Positions 35,250 to 44,874 are shown, counted from the first letter of the stretch. The stretch is 64,000 nt of DNA from Lineus longissimus (GCF_910592395.1 NC_088310.1:1929501-1993500), one strand, 5' to 3'. Translations and numbers: made by a program. Notes: generated from the sequence alone by a model not told the origin.

Positions 35250-38200
35250 CTAGAGAATATAATCTCCCAAATAAGCCGGCAACCGCCGCCTTCTCCCACC
35301 GCGTCCATCAGACAGTCTCCAGGGTGGTTCGTCAGTTTCGTCGTACCCATTATGTACCCCCCAGAGTGGTAACCCTGGAATCGGGGGCATATCTTGAGAG
35401 AAACTGATTTCAGGGAGACTAACTGACGGGGAGGAAGACAGACTGAGGTCCAACTCGGCTTCATGGTGAGAAGTTGTCTCCTCCAACCGGGAAGCCCCGC
35501 CCAGCTCTACAGATCGTCCGGGCAGCGCATCATCGGACGGAGGAGAAACTGAGAGTAATGAAGGAGAAATATTCTCTAATGAACCCTGGGCAACATCCGC
35601 AAACTCCAATTCATCCAGAGCACAAAAGGGAAACACCCCAGTTTCCATGTCAGGGGAATCTGTACATGGAGCAATCACTGAATCGTCCGGACCAAGGAGA
35701 TGATGACGCTTTCTCCGAAGCCAGAACGGTAAGATCCGATCTCGACAGAGCTTAAGCCGATCATGATGAACGACTTGGTTCTTACTCTGCCCGTCGATGA
35801 GATATAAAACCGGCGAGATTGCCTTCTCAACCAGAAACGGACCAAGCCAAGGCGGTCTAAGTTTGGAGCTTTGCCCAACCTTGGACGCAGTGTCAGACTT
35901 GTACACGATATCCCCGGCCTGATACCTCTTTTCCCGGAGTTGTACATCATAGTCCTTTTTTCTACGGTGCTCGGCTACACCCAAGTGCTGCCGAGCGATA
36001 TGATGTACAAACTCAAGTTTCTCCCGCAGCTTCAGTACGTATTCGCCGGCCGATGCAGCGGGAGGTTGTTTTAGGAATGGGCTGAGGACCAGGTCGGAGG
36101 GCATGTGAACCTCTCTTCCCAACATAAGCATGTTGGGGGTGAAACCAGTACTCCGATTCGGCATAGAGCGGATAACACCAGCGAGAAGGGGTAAATCATT
36201 ATCCCAATCCCGCTGGTCCTCTCCCAGGAAACAACGAATTAATTGAAGAAGAGTGCGATTATATCGCTCAACCTGACCATTAGACGAAGGATGATAAGGC
36301 GTAGTGCGGGTTTTTGCTATCTGAAGGAGACGACAGACAGCTCCAAATAACTTTGAAACAAAGTTACGGCCCTGATCTGTGTGTATCTCCAACGGACAAC
36401 CCATGCGTGCGACAAACTCATAGACGAACGTCCGAGCAATTTGCTCAGCTCCTTGAGTGGGGAGTGGAAAGCACTCAATCCAACGGGTAAACTGATCTAT
36501 AATCATGAGAATGTAAAGATTGTCATTAGAACTCGGAATAAACGGACCTAGGATATCCAGATGGACCCTTTCCATCGGAACAGAAGCCGTGAATGGCACA
36601 AGAGCGGCTTTCATTTTACGGCAGGGTTTCTTATTGATACTGCATATGGAACACGAGGCCACATATGCATAACAATCTTGACCCATACCTCGCCAATAAA
36701 ATGATTGTCTGAGACGAGAAAGAGTATTTTTGTACCCCAGATGGCCGGAAGTGATGTTATCGTGAACTATACCAAAGACACGTTCTTTGAGAGATGAGGG
36801 AACCATAAGAAGCAAACGGGAATTAACAACATCATCCCACTGATACCAAAGGAGGCCATCCTCCAATACCAGTTGAGTATGACATAACCAAAGATGCCTA
36901 ACCACCGGCCCACATGACTGTAGCATGGACTTGGACGGCACCACACCTTCCTTAAGCCAACCAATGATTTTTCCCAAATCTGGGTCTTGAGTCTGAGACG
37001 CCTCTAGTTCATCACGTGTGAAACTATCCGTCCAATTCACAGGAGAGCAATATTTTGAAAGATCGGGAACATCTGAACAACCAGAATTGTCCGCCGGGGA
37101 AGAAGGGGACCGGGGGCACACCGGCTCTATCAGATCCTGCTCCCCCTCCAGCTCAGATACGTCCGGGGGGGAAACAGGGTCACAAACAGAACCACCCCCG
37201 ACCGTCCCAGGCCCGTCGCACAACTCAACCAATGAATCTGAATGATCCAGCTCTTCAAACAAACAAGGCAGTACGTCTACACGACCAGTACCCGAAGTGA
37301 CAATGTCCGGAATAAAATCCAGCTCCTCACCATCCCAACTCAACTCTGAGTCCAAATCTTGATCTTGTAAGACACTAAGAAAAGGATTACACATGGGGTT
37401 CAACATAGGGTCCTCAGGAGAGTCGTCTGAGGAATTTAATGAAACCATCCTAATTCCCAAAGGCAAAACATCATCCACCTCCTCCTCGAAGCGTGCCCAC
37501 TGATTGTGCGCCCTGGTACAGTAAGCACAACCACCACAAGGAAGACTGTCTAAGGAGATACCCGCCCTATAACAATCACAAGCGGGGAGCAAATCAGGGA
37601 GTCGAGACAGAGCGTCAGCGTCGGCATGTAATTTACCGGGACGATGAATAATTTGGAGATCATAGCAGCTTAGCTCTTCCAACCAACGAGCCAACTGGCC
37701 CTCAATATGCTTAAATCGCATAAGCCAAGCCAAACTGCCATGATCTGTTCTGGCCGTGAATTTCTTCCCGAGAAGGAAGTGCCGGAATTTCCGGGTAAAT
37801 CTTACCAACGCCAATAACTCCTTACGGGTGGTACAGTAACGCCGTTGCTCCGGGGTCATGGTATAACTCCCATATGCAATGACTCTTTCCTCCCCATTCT
37901 GCACCTGTAGGAGTTCCCCTCCTATGGTGCGATCAGAAGCATCGCAATCTAGAATGAAGGGGTCAGAATCATTGGGATAACTTAACACCGGAGCAGACGA
38001 CAGGGCCTCCCGTAACCGTACGAAAGCGGACTGCTGCTCTGTTCCCCACTGAAATGGGACTGATTTACTGAGTAATTCTGTGAGTGAAACCACAATCTCC
38101 GAAAAACCCTTGATATGAGATCTGTGGTAATTAGCGAAGCCGAGGAAAGATTGCAACTCTCGGAGACACCTAGGTGGGGCCCATGACTTTACTTTCTCGA

Positions 38201-40589
38201 TGTTCTCGGGATTGACTGCAATCCCGCGCTCATCGAGAATGTGACCCAAAACCTTAGCCGCTAGTTGAAAGAGGTTGCATTTTCGAGGCTTCAACTTGAG
38301 TTTGTGCTTACGGAACCTGAGAAGTGACTTACGGAGGAGTACCAGGTGGTCTTCAAAAGTCAATTCTCCCATAATGACGTCATCCAAGTAACAAACCAGT
38401 TTGTCCCACAACAGATCAGAGAGAATATGCTCCATTGCACGTTGATACGTCGCGGGAGCATTGCAAAGTCCGAACCCCATTTTCCGGAATTGAAAGAGAC
38501 CGTATTTGCTAGACGAAAATGCAGTTTTTTCTCGATCAATGGGGGCAATCTCAATTTGCCAATACGAGGAAGTAGCATCTAGGGTGCTGAAGTACTTGCA
38601 CCCCCTCAGTGTGTGGTAACATTGTTCAATGTTTGGGACAGGGTATGCATCTTTTTTTGTAACAGAGTTCAGACCCCTCCAATCACAACACCAGCGGACC
38701 TTGCCGTCTTTTTTACGGATCAAAACCGGGGCCGCAGACCAGGGAGATGAAGCAGGCTCAATGACAGTGGCCTTCAACATCAAAGTGAGATTCTGCCTCT
38801 CCTCGTCATCAAAAGCAACAGGAGTTCGTCTAGTCGGGACCTTAATGGGCTCAGCATCACCAGTGTCTATATGGTGCTGCACCCCCGAAAAAGTTCCAAT
38901 ATCGAATTCGTCTTTTGAGAAGACATCTTGGAATTCATTCAGGAGGTCAGCAACTTTCACTGCTTGCTCGTCCGTAAGGTGTACTATAGAACGGAGATAT
39001 AGATCCATTAAATACTCAGGAACAGGAGCCTTGGGATCCGGATCGGGAGGAAGAGACTCACAACTAGGAGAGAGATCAATGGGAGTTCTAAGTCCCGAAG
39101 ACAACACATCAGACTTCTCATCCAAGTTCCCAACAACGTGGGAGGATGAGTCCATACGGATGTTGCGTACATTGGGTTCGGAAACCGGTGGAACATTGGG
39201 TACCAGCTTAATCGGAATTGGGATATCATTCAAGATTAGATTCTCAAGGTGAAGGTCAATAACAGCCTTTTGTGCCTTGAGAAAATCTAACCCCAACAGA
39301 ATGGGATCTGATATCGGAGCAATGTACGCGTTTACCAAGAACACCTGATCACTAATCCTGAACTCCACCCCCTCCACATACGAAGCAATAATGTCACTAT
39401 CCTTGGCTGCACCTTTAAGTTTAACGGATTCTTTAGAAATGAGAGCGACAGGGAGTGAACGCACGTAGTCTGTACTCAATACGGTAACCTGAGCAGCACT
39501 GTCTATTGTCGCTTCAGCCACCATTCCCTGTATTGAAGCCAGGACCACGGCACTCTCCCCCACTACGCCCACACTCCCTAAATCTACTTCCCGGATACAG
39601 CCAATGTCTCCAGTGTTGGTTGAGGAACCAAGTGACAATATAGGATTGAAAGGGCAGATGAGTGAGACTGAATTTGATGATGACACCACGCCTCCTCCCC
39701 CCTTCCCCAGCTCTAAATTGTCCGGAGAAGGATCAGGGGCTGGTGGTGACCCGAGGTCAAAATGAGAGATAACCGAAACGGGATTAGATGATGAAACCAC
39801 ACCTCCCCCCTCCCTCCCCAGCTCTAAATCGTCCGGAGAAGAATCAGGGGCGGGTGACAACCATCTCTTACCAGGATCAAAGGATTTGAACGGCACAGAT
39901 TGACAAAGACCCGAAAGGTCATTGTCACAACCTCTAACAGAACGGGGCATCCCGTCACAGTCAGCAAGGGGAAGCACTTCACCACCTCCAACACGAGACA
40001 TCCCCTGAGAGTCCTCCGAGGGGACAATGTCACAACCCTCAACAGGCCGAGACACAACCCGACAGACACTATCATGTGACATCCCGGATATATTTGGAGG
40101 GACAGGGTCACAACCGACCGGCAAACTGGACTCTACAGGAGGCAGATTACTTGAGACAGCCACGCCACAACCTTCAGAGAAAATGCAACTATCTGGGGCT
40201 ATAATGTCACCACTCCAATTCGCTTGGGACGACCTCCGAGACATAACAAAATCGTAATCCCCAAAGTCGCTGTAGACCAAACCACCAGGGGGTAGGCCAG
40301 AGGCTGGTGTCCTAGCAAGAAAAAGCTCTTCTGCTAACTCACTAGTCCACTCAGTCTCCGGCGCAACGTCGGGTAGTTCGTCATTCACGACCCGAAACGG
40401 TGACGACTTGCACACATAACCTGACTGACTTTCCAACAAGTTGCTACCGAGACTAGATCCAGATGAAGGAACCTGAACCATACGACTGTCCGAGTCCCAC
40501 GGATGAGACTCAGCTAATTGCCGTATGGTGGGAGAAACATGACTCAAAGTTGGCCTTACGATGGTAGGGACTGAATGTCGGCCATACAT
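35250..40589 (-). CDS. pol: Pol polyprotein of the Ty3-like element
   Basis: 1,779 codons if counted from the first ATG, though translation probably enters by frameshift from gag. Approximate residues: a proline/serine-rich start containing two tandem copies of a unit of about 40 residues (SPDDLELG/SPDNLELG, about 240-310); protease with active-site motif DSAA near 361 (usual form DSGA or DTGA); reverse transcriptase about 590-770 with YLDD near 733; RNase H about 880-1000 (LDCDASDRT, TDHGSLAWL); integrase with an HHCC zinc finger near 1273-1310, catalytic D (HLDILGP, about 1343), D (TDQGRN, about 1405) and E (NGQVERYN, about 1434); and a long acidic C-terminal tail after a GPF-type module. 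It copies the element RNA and integrates the DNA. All catalytic blocks are present and the frame is unbroken. There is no chromodomain. Confidence 0.95.
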   Translation of the reverse strand: MYGRHSVPTIVRPTLSHVSPTIRQLAESHPWDSDSRMVQVPSSGSSLGSNLLESQSGYVCKSSPFRVVNDELPDVAPETEWTSELAEELFLARTPASGLPPGGLVYSDFGDYDFVMSRRSSQANWSGDIIAPDSCIFSEGCGVAVSSNLPPVESSLPVGCDPVPPNISGMSHDSVCRVVSRPVEGCDIVPSEDSQGMSRVGGGEVLPLADCDGMPRSVRGCDNDLSGLCQSVPFKSFDPGKRWLSPAPDSSPDDLELGREGGGVVSSSNPVSVISHFDLGSPPAPDPSPDNLELGKGGGGVVSSSNSVSLICPFNPILSLGSSTNTGDIGCIREVDLGSVGVVGESAVVLASIQGMVAEATIDSAAQVTVLSTDYVRSLPVALISKESVKLKGAAKDSDIIASYVEGVEFRISDQVFLVNAYIAPISDPILLGLDFLKAQKAVIDLHLENLILNDIPIPIKLVPNVPPVSEPNVRNIRMDSSSHVVGNLDEKSDVLSSGLRTPIDLSPSCESLPPDPDPKAPVPEYLMDLYLRSIVHLTDEQAVKVADLLNEFQDVFSKDEFDIGTFSGVQHHIDTGDAEPIKVPTRRTPVAFDDEERQNLTLMLKATVIEPASSPWSAAPVLIRKKDGKVRWCCDWRGLNSVTKKDAYPVPNIEQCYHTLRGCKYFSTLDATSSYWQIEIAPIDREKTAFSSSKYGLFQFRKMGFGLCNAPATYQRAMEHILSDLLWDKLVCYLDDVIMGELTFEDHLVLLRKSLLRFRKHKLKLKPRKCNLFQLAAKVLGHILDERGIAVNPENIEKVKSWAPPRCLRELQSFLGFANYHRSHIKGFSEIVVSLTELLSKSVPFQWGTEQQSAFVRLREALSSAPVLSYPNDSDPFILDCDASDRTIGGELLQVQNGEERVIAYGSYTMTPEQRRYCTTRKELLALVRFTRKFRHFLLGKKFTARTDHGSLAWLMRFKHIEGQLARWLEELSCYDLQIIHRPGKLHADADALSRLPDLLPACDCYRAGISLDSLPCGGCAYCTRAHNQWARFEEEVDDVLPLGIRMVSLNSSDDSPEDPMLNPMCNPFLSVLQDQDLDSELSWDGEELDFIPDIVTSGTGRVDVLPCLFEELDHSDSLVELCDGPGTVGGGSVCDPVSPPDVSELEGEQDLIEPVCPRSPSSPADNSGCSDVPDLSKYCSPVNWTDSFTRDELEASQTQDPDLGKIIGWLKEGVVPSKSMLQSCGPVVRHLWLCHTQLVLEDGLLWYQWDDVVNSRLLLMVPSSLKERVFGIVHDNITSGHLGYKNTLSRLRQSFYWRGMGQDCYAYVASCSICSINKKPCRKMKAALVPFTASVPMERVHLDILGPFIPSSNDNLYILMIIDQFTRWIECFPLPTQGAEQIARTFVYEFVARMGCPLEIHTDQGRNFVSKLFGAVCRLLQIAKTRTTPYHPSSNGQVERYNRTLLQLIRCFLGEDQRDWDNDLPLLAGVIRSMPNRSTGFTPNMLMLGREVHMPSDLVLSPFLKQPPAASAGEYVLKLREKLEFVHHIARQHLGVAEHRRKKDYDVQLREKRYQAGDIVYKSDTASKVGQSSKLRPPWLGPFLVEKAISPVLYLIDGQSKNQVVHHDRLKLCRDRILPFWLRRKRHHLLGPDDSVIAPCTDSPDMETGVFPFCALDELEFADVAQGSLENISPSLLSVSPPSDDALPGRSVELGGASRLEETTSHHEAELDLSLSSSPSVSLPEISFSQDMPPIPGLPLWGVHNGYDETDEPPWRLSDGRGGRRRRLPAYLGDYIL

Positions 40590-40610
40590 TTCAGTCCCTA
40601 AGCATTTGGG
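40565..40610 (-). promoter_or_regulatory. Candidate -1 ribosomal frameshift signal at the gag/pol junction
   Basis: On the minus strand the heptamer C CCA AAT (40610-40604) lies in the gag codon register, one codon before the gag stop TAG (40600-40598). A -1 slip enters the pol frame exactly, with no intervening stop. The following bases form a strong stem, TAGGGACTGA pairing with TCAGTCCCTA, plus four further pairs (ATGT/ACAT) after one unpaired base. The spacer is three bases. Confidence 0.7.
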
Positions 40611-42676
40611 GACGGTGACGGAGACAATTTAAGACAGTTCTCCTTGATGTGCCCCTTTTCTTTACAGAAGTAACATGACACATCCGGGCAGACTCTGAAG
40701 AAGTGATCCATTGAACCGCAATTTGAACAGCCCCGCCGTGGACTGGAGGATCGGGAACGGGAGCGCTGCCGACCGTCAAGCGAACGGAGTGCCCTGTCCA
40801 CCTTCTCACCCGTCGAGGACACAGTGTTTTTTATAGTAGAGACATCCTCTCGTGTCGTCTCGACGGTTGAGCGGAGGACAGAGACATCGGTCTCCAGAAC
40901 TCCAACACGTCCCTCCAGACCACCAGCAGAGACAGCACGTATGCTTGGACCATCACTTACAGGAAGAGTAGTACGACTATAAAATTTTGACTGTTTTGTA
41001 CGGCCCCAAATAGCTTTTTGATTATCCAGATTTGACTGGACTAATCTGAGGGCGTGATCAATGTTCAGAGGACATTTGTCCATCGCAAAAATGACGGCAT
41101 TCTTTTCCCGGCAGCCTCGGAAGAAGGCCTCCACCGCCAACTCATCAATAATCGCGGGCTCCGCAGAGGAAAAACCACGGGACGCAAGACGTTGCGCGCG
41201 CTCCGCGAACTCCGCCAACGATTCGTTTTCATATTGTTCAAGTTCGGCCAGACGACGGCGATACGAAACCGGAGGCTCGGTCCTCCCGAAACGGGAACGT
41301 AGTTTCATATAAATTTGATTGTAATCGTTCTGGTAATAATGAGGCAACTCCGCCACAAACTCGAGTGCCCTCCCCCGAAGAGCGTCAATGAGACGATCTA
41401 ATTTCTCCACCTCCGACCACCTATACTTGGTAGCCGCCCTCTGCATCTGTAAATCAAAGGTTGACCACTGGCCACCACCATCGAAAATAGGGAGCGGGGC
41501 TGGGGGTGGATTGTATGGACGGAAATGAGAATGACGTGAGTCGTCCCTGGAGTGATCCATCTGTTCCGGAATTGCATGATGTTGCAGTCCAGGATCTGAA
41601 AATGGGAAACGGGGGGGCATCATGGAAGTAGAATCATATCGATGAACATCCTCTCGTCGTACCTCGGGTGACTGAAAATGGGCAGATAGATGTGGAGGAG
41701 CAGGAGTAAATGGACGTACTTGGACACCGGGTTGAGGTGGAACCACAGCTGTAAACGGAGAATATTGGGGATATTGGGAATATTGAGGATTATATTCCGG
41801 CTGTCTATTGTCCTGAAAATGATTTGGGGGACGTGGTGTCGCAGTCAAGCCTGGACAGGGACCTGCACTCAAATAGGGAGGAACCTGAAATGGTGGAAAT
41901 GGGGCACGATTCAACACCTGTCCGTGCTGACCTGAAATGTAATTCGGGGGAGGTATTGGGTATCCAGTACTAGCACCTCTCTGGTGATATGTTCCTTGTT
42001 GAACATTTGGATTAGGACAAGGACGTTGTGGTACATGAGGTGGATAATACGTAGACAATGACGGGATCCCAACGTCCTCCAGTCGCCTCCCCAGCTCATT
42101 GCCGTCCGGAGATTGGACCGAAGAACGCATCATGGGATTACCAGCATACTGTGACGTGGGTGGCCCACGTGACAGAATCGGTTCCAGACCGTCCGATAAA
42201 TCGAATTCAGACGATCGAAGAGACCTGCGATCGTGTGATGGCGTGCTAACAACTTGTGGTCGCGCATCAAACCCTGGCGGAGCTCGCGCAGTGGGCCTAA
42301 TAGAGTAACTCCCATTAGGAGCTAATAGGCCTACAGTACGGCCTAATTCCTCTACATTGGCAGGAGGAGGGTTCCCCCAAGTAATATTCCGTCCCTTTGG
42401 ACGAACACTCTGATCCCTTGATGGAGAAGAGAAATCAATAATAGACAAGTTCCGCCAAATGTCAAGAGTCATATAATTGAAGATGGACAACAAGTTGTCG
42501 TAGGAACGAAATACTTGACCCCGCGCACGCGCCTCTTTCAAATTTACCAACTCCGTACGACTCGCCGGAGCGGCAGAAGGAAAACAAAGCAAACGATCCA
42601 ACTCCTCATCCGAGGACTTATTTATTGAAACCGGATTGTCGTAATCTTCCGAAGCGGAAGCAAATCTAAACGCCAT
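40598..42676 (-). CDS. gag: Gag protein of the Ty3-like element
   Basis: 692 codons. A proline-rich N-terminal half (PPP, QYSQYPQYSPF and similar) is followed by a capsid-like helical region with WSEVEKLDRLIDALRGRA and LAEFAERAQRLASRG. A coiled-coil stretch comes next, then two CCHC zinc knuckles at the C-terminus (CSNCGSMDHFFRVC and CYFCKEKGHIKENC) and an SPSPSPNA tail. Gag proteins assemble the particle, and the knuckles bind element RNA. The pol frame begins 8 bases after the gag stop, in the -1 frame. The start ATG at 42676 lies 474 bases inside the 5' LTR. Confidence 0.93.
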   Translation of the reverse strand: MAFRFASASEDYDNPVSINKSSDEELDRLLCFPSAAPASRTELVNLKEARARGQVFRSYDNLLSIFNYMTLDIWRNLSIIDFSSPSRDQSVRPKGRNITWGNPPPANVEELGRTVGLLAPNGSYSIRPTARAPPGFDARPQVVSTPSHDRRSLRSSEFDLSDGLEPILSRGPPTSQYAGNPMMRSSVQSPDGNELGRRLEDVGIPSLSTYYPPHVPQRPCPNPNVQQGTYHQRGASTGYPIPPPNYISGQHGQVLNRAPFPPFQVPPYLSAGPCPGLTATPRPPNHFQDNRQPEYNPQYSQYPQYSPFTAVVPPQPGVQVRPFTPAPPHLSAHFQSPEVRREDVHRYDSTSMMPPRFPFSDPGLQHHAIPEQMDHSRDDSRHSHFRPYNPPPAPLPIFDGGGQWSTFDLQMQRAATKYRWSEVEKLDRLIDALRGRALEFVAELPHYYQNDYNQIYMKLRSRFGRTEPPVSYRRRLAELEQYENESLAEFAERAQRLASRGFSSAEPAIIDELAVEAFFRGCREKNAVIFAMDKCPLNIDHALRLVQSNLDNQKAIWGRTKQSKFYSRTTLPVSDGPSIRAVSAGGLEGRVGVLETDVSVLRSTVETTREDVSTIKNTVSSTGEKVDRALRSLDGRQRSRSRSSSPRRGCSNCGSMDHFFRVCPDVSCYFCKEKGHIKENCLKLSPSPSPNA

Positions 42677-43107
42677 GACGAAAAATGGTAATATAACAAT
42701 ATAATAATAAGAACTAGGTGGACGAATAGTAATATTACGAAATCAGAATAGAATTCCTAAGAACCGGGCCTAGGTATTCACTAGACGAGAGAGAAATAAT
42801 TCAAAGGCCTAGACGGGTGTGGCACACAATAATAATTCACATCTGACTAATGAAACTGATACGACTAAATATGCGGGTATACGTCGCCGGTGCTCGGTAC
42901 AAAAATACAGTGCGGAATAAACCAACAAATTCAAAATGTGCAAGTGAAATATTAGTCGCAAACTTTTACAAAACTTCAGATACGAGAGATACTAATTGCC
43001 ACACCCAATATGTCTGAGCTAAATATATCTAATAGGGCAAAAAATACATTCGCCCGAAGTTGTCAGTACAGTGGACTGACTTGCACCATCGCAAAACTAC
43101 AGCCACA
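42677..43107 (-). other. Leader region of the LTR element
   Basis: Non-coding sequence between the primer-binding site and the gag ATG on the minus strand. It probably holds the packaging signal, but nothing specific can be recognised. Confidence 0.6.
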
Positions 43108-43128
43108 GTGGGTTCGAACTCGTCGCCA
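43108..43128 (-). promoter_or_regulatory. Primer-binding site, resembling tRNA-Ser(GCT) with a 7-base gap
   Basis: The minus strand reads TGGCGACGAG directly followed by TTCGAACCCAC. From memory, the 3' end of animal tRNA-Ser(GCT) would pair with TGGCGACGAG, then seven bases absent here, then TTCGAACCCAC. The site lies 22 bases inside the 5' LTR edge rather than the usual 0-3. Confidence 0.65.
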
Positions 43129-43130
43129 AT

Positions 43131-43140
43131 TGTAGTGCCG
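43131..43140 (-). repeat. Second copy of the LTR terminal decamer next to the primer-binding site
   Basis: TGTAGTGCCG (plus strand), the first ten bases of the LTR at 43151, is repeated exactly 20 bases earlier. It leaves only two bases before the primer-binding site, the canonical distance. Confidence 0.85.
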
Positions 43141-43150
43141 ACACTGGTCG

Positions 43151-43449
43151 TGTAGTGCCGGCCACTTTTGGCGAGGGGCCGGACGGGGTGACCTACGGGC
43201 TGATTTAGGTGTGCACTACCGCGACTATATAGGTGCGAGCATGATACGGTGCATAATGCATGAAAGGTGCACGAAACCGGACAAGATACGGGATAAACTT
43301 ACTCTGTAGACTTCTGTTGTTTTTCTGCCCCGAGACTGGGCCTGCGAGGGCTTTTATGCGGTCCGGGAGTGACGTCACTGGGTCCTCCACCTGCTGACGT
43401 CACGGGATACCGGCTGTTGGTGACGCGCTCGATATCCCTCCGCACCACA
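43151..43449 (-). repeat. 5' LTR of the Ty3-like element (299 bp)
   Basis: Same sequence as 34051-34349. On the element strand a CTATATAG box (43225-43232) is a plausible core promoter, placing the transcript start about 30 bases further on. Two TGACGTCA octamers lie upstream of it (43370-43377, 43395-43402), a reasonable place for enhancer sites. Confidence 0.96.
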
Positions 43450-43453
43450 ATAT

Positions 43454-44874
43454 TGTAAACAAACTCGATCCACGGCCAAGGGAAAATCAAGTCATCAAAA
43501 AAGTTAGATTTTTCGCATCAAATCAGAGTTATTAGTACTTTTCTGCTATGAAATAAGTCTTCAGACAATAAGCTATCATTTGAATAATGATAAGTGCTGT
43601 TTTGATGGGGAAAATAGGGTTTTTTAAACCAAATAGCCGGGCACCGATCTTCCAAAATTAGCGATGGTTTCAAAACAGTCTCCCAGATATGGGGCAATCT
43701 CTTCATTATCATAATGGGATTTGGAGGCATGTTTACAGATTTTACAAGTTCGAGACCTGTAATACCTAAAACTCGCATAGATCCCCATAGATCCCCTCTA
43801 TTTGTCGAGTTAGCGCCCCTGTAAGATCATGCATTTTCGGACACTAGAACGAAATCTTCCTGCGGATATCGCGGTTTCGGTGATGATTTAAGGAGAAATT
43901 GACTGTTCTTAGAGTTGTATGGGACAGAAATGAGTTCATACTTCATGAATACATGAATATATTATGATATGGGCGGGCTTCTAAGTCAAAACAATAACAA
44001 ACTCAACTGCATCTCTACTGTATATTGCGTAGTGCATTGCCTAGTGTATTTCGTAGTGTATTTTAGCGGAGACATTATTTCCGCACTTTGGCCACGCCAA
44101 ACGTCTTTTTTATTCGTGGAAGTTAATCTGCTCTGTAAATTTTATTTTACACAGGAAGAATCCATACTAGGTATTGCAATATTTCATGTCTATTGGTGTT
44201 TTTGTGTACAAAAGCGCACCAGACAGTGAGACGTGGAGATGTGTTCAGTACTGATGCTGTCAGTAGACTGAATCTGATTGGCCATAGCGATCACTAATAT
44301 GGGTCGGGATCACGTGATGTGACGTCACCGCGGTATCCTCCTTGGGACAAACACACACGTGAATAAAAAACCGCTTAGAACTGGTGACGTCACAAAGATC
44401 TCTGCATCCCTCGATGCGTACTGGAAGATGTAAGAAATCGCTCACGGCGAAGGAAATTTTCATCCGCAAACTTCGGTAATAAACATACATGACTAGGCTT
44501 CTTTTATTCATCGTTTGTTATAAAATATCAGTCAATCATAGACAATTAGGCCTAGACATAGTCGTCAACCTTATCCATGCATAATGCATGACAGGCCCCC
44601 AATTTTCTCTGTATCACCCTGTATGAACAGACCGATCCGTAGTTCAAATAGGCCCCGCGTGGTGGTGGCGTATTTATAAGCGGAGCGCTATTGGTCCATA
44701 TTATGGGTGTGTGGTGGGCGTGTCTTCCCAGGTTGGAATGGCATTATTTCATGTTTTTATGCATTTTAAGGAGTGTTTCCAAGGTTTATCAGTGTTTCCA
44801 AGGTTTCACTAATTCCATACTTTATCACCTACTAGGTTATTGCGCCCCTAAACCAACGGCAACGTACTGACAAC
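43454..44874. other. Right parts of the inner and outer inverted-repeat elements; no gene
   Basis: Covers the right half of the inner element (to 44344) and of the outer element (to 44831), then 43 bases to the foldback element. It has only short frames. TGACGTCA occurs at 44320-44327 and 44385-44392. Confidence 0.6.

Larger units (their letters stand above)
34047..43453 (-). mobile_element. Ty3-like LTR retrotransposon, complete, identical LTRs
   Basis: The element 34051-43449 (9,399 bp) is read on the minus strand. Target duplication is ATAT at 34047-34050 and 43450-43453. Order on its own strand: 5' LTR, primer-binding site, gag, pol (protease, RT, RNase H, integrase), non-coding 3' region with repeats, polypurine tract, 3' LTR. 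RT before integrase is the Ty3/gypsy order. No envelope-like frame was seen. The two 299-base LTRs look identical and both large frames are intact, so the insertion is recent and may be active. It is inserted into the inner inverted-repeat element. Confidence 0.95.
33990..44353. mobile_element. Inner inverted-repeat element (about 943 bp) with 9-bp target duplication
   Basis: The body is 33999-44344. Both ends carry a 26-base inverted repeat starting CAAGGAGGATACCGCGG and ending in GTGACGTCAC. The flanks are GGACAAACA at 33990-33998 and at 44345-44353, a perfect 9-bp duplication. After subtracting the LTR element inserted in it, about 943 bases remain, with no long frame. A 9-bp duplication suggests a MULE-like mover. 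Confidence 0.88.
33634..44831. mobile_element. Outer inverted-repeat element (about 0.85 kb without insertions)
   Basis: Ends 33634-33686 and about 44,780-44,831 are inverted repeats of roughly 52 bases (TAG-T/G-TGATAAAGTATGGAATT and onward). CTAGGTTATTG occurs next to both ends (33621-33631 and 44832-44842), two bases off on the left, and is the likely target duplication. Between the ends lie about 365 and 478 bases of its own sequence, interrupted by the inner element. There is no coding capacity, so it is a non-autonomous DNA element of unknown superfamily. Confidence 0.75.
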
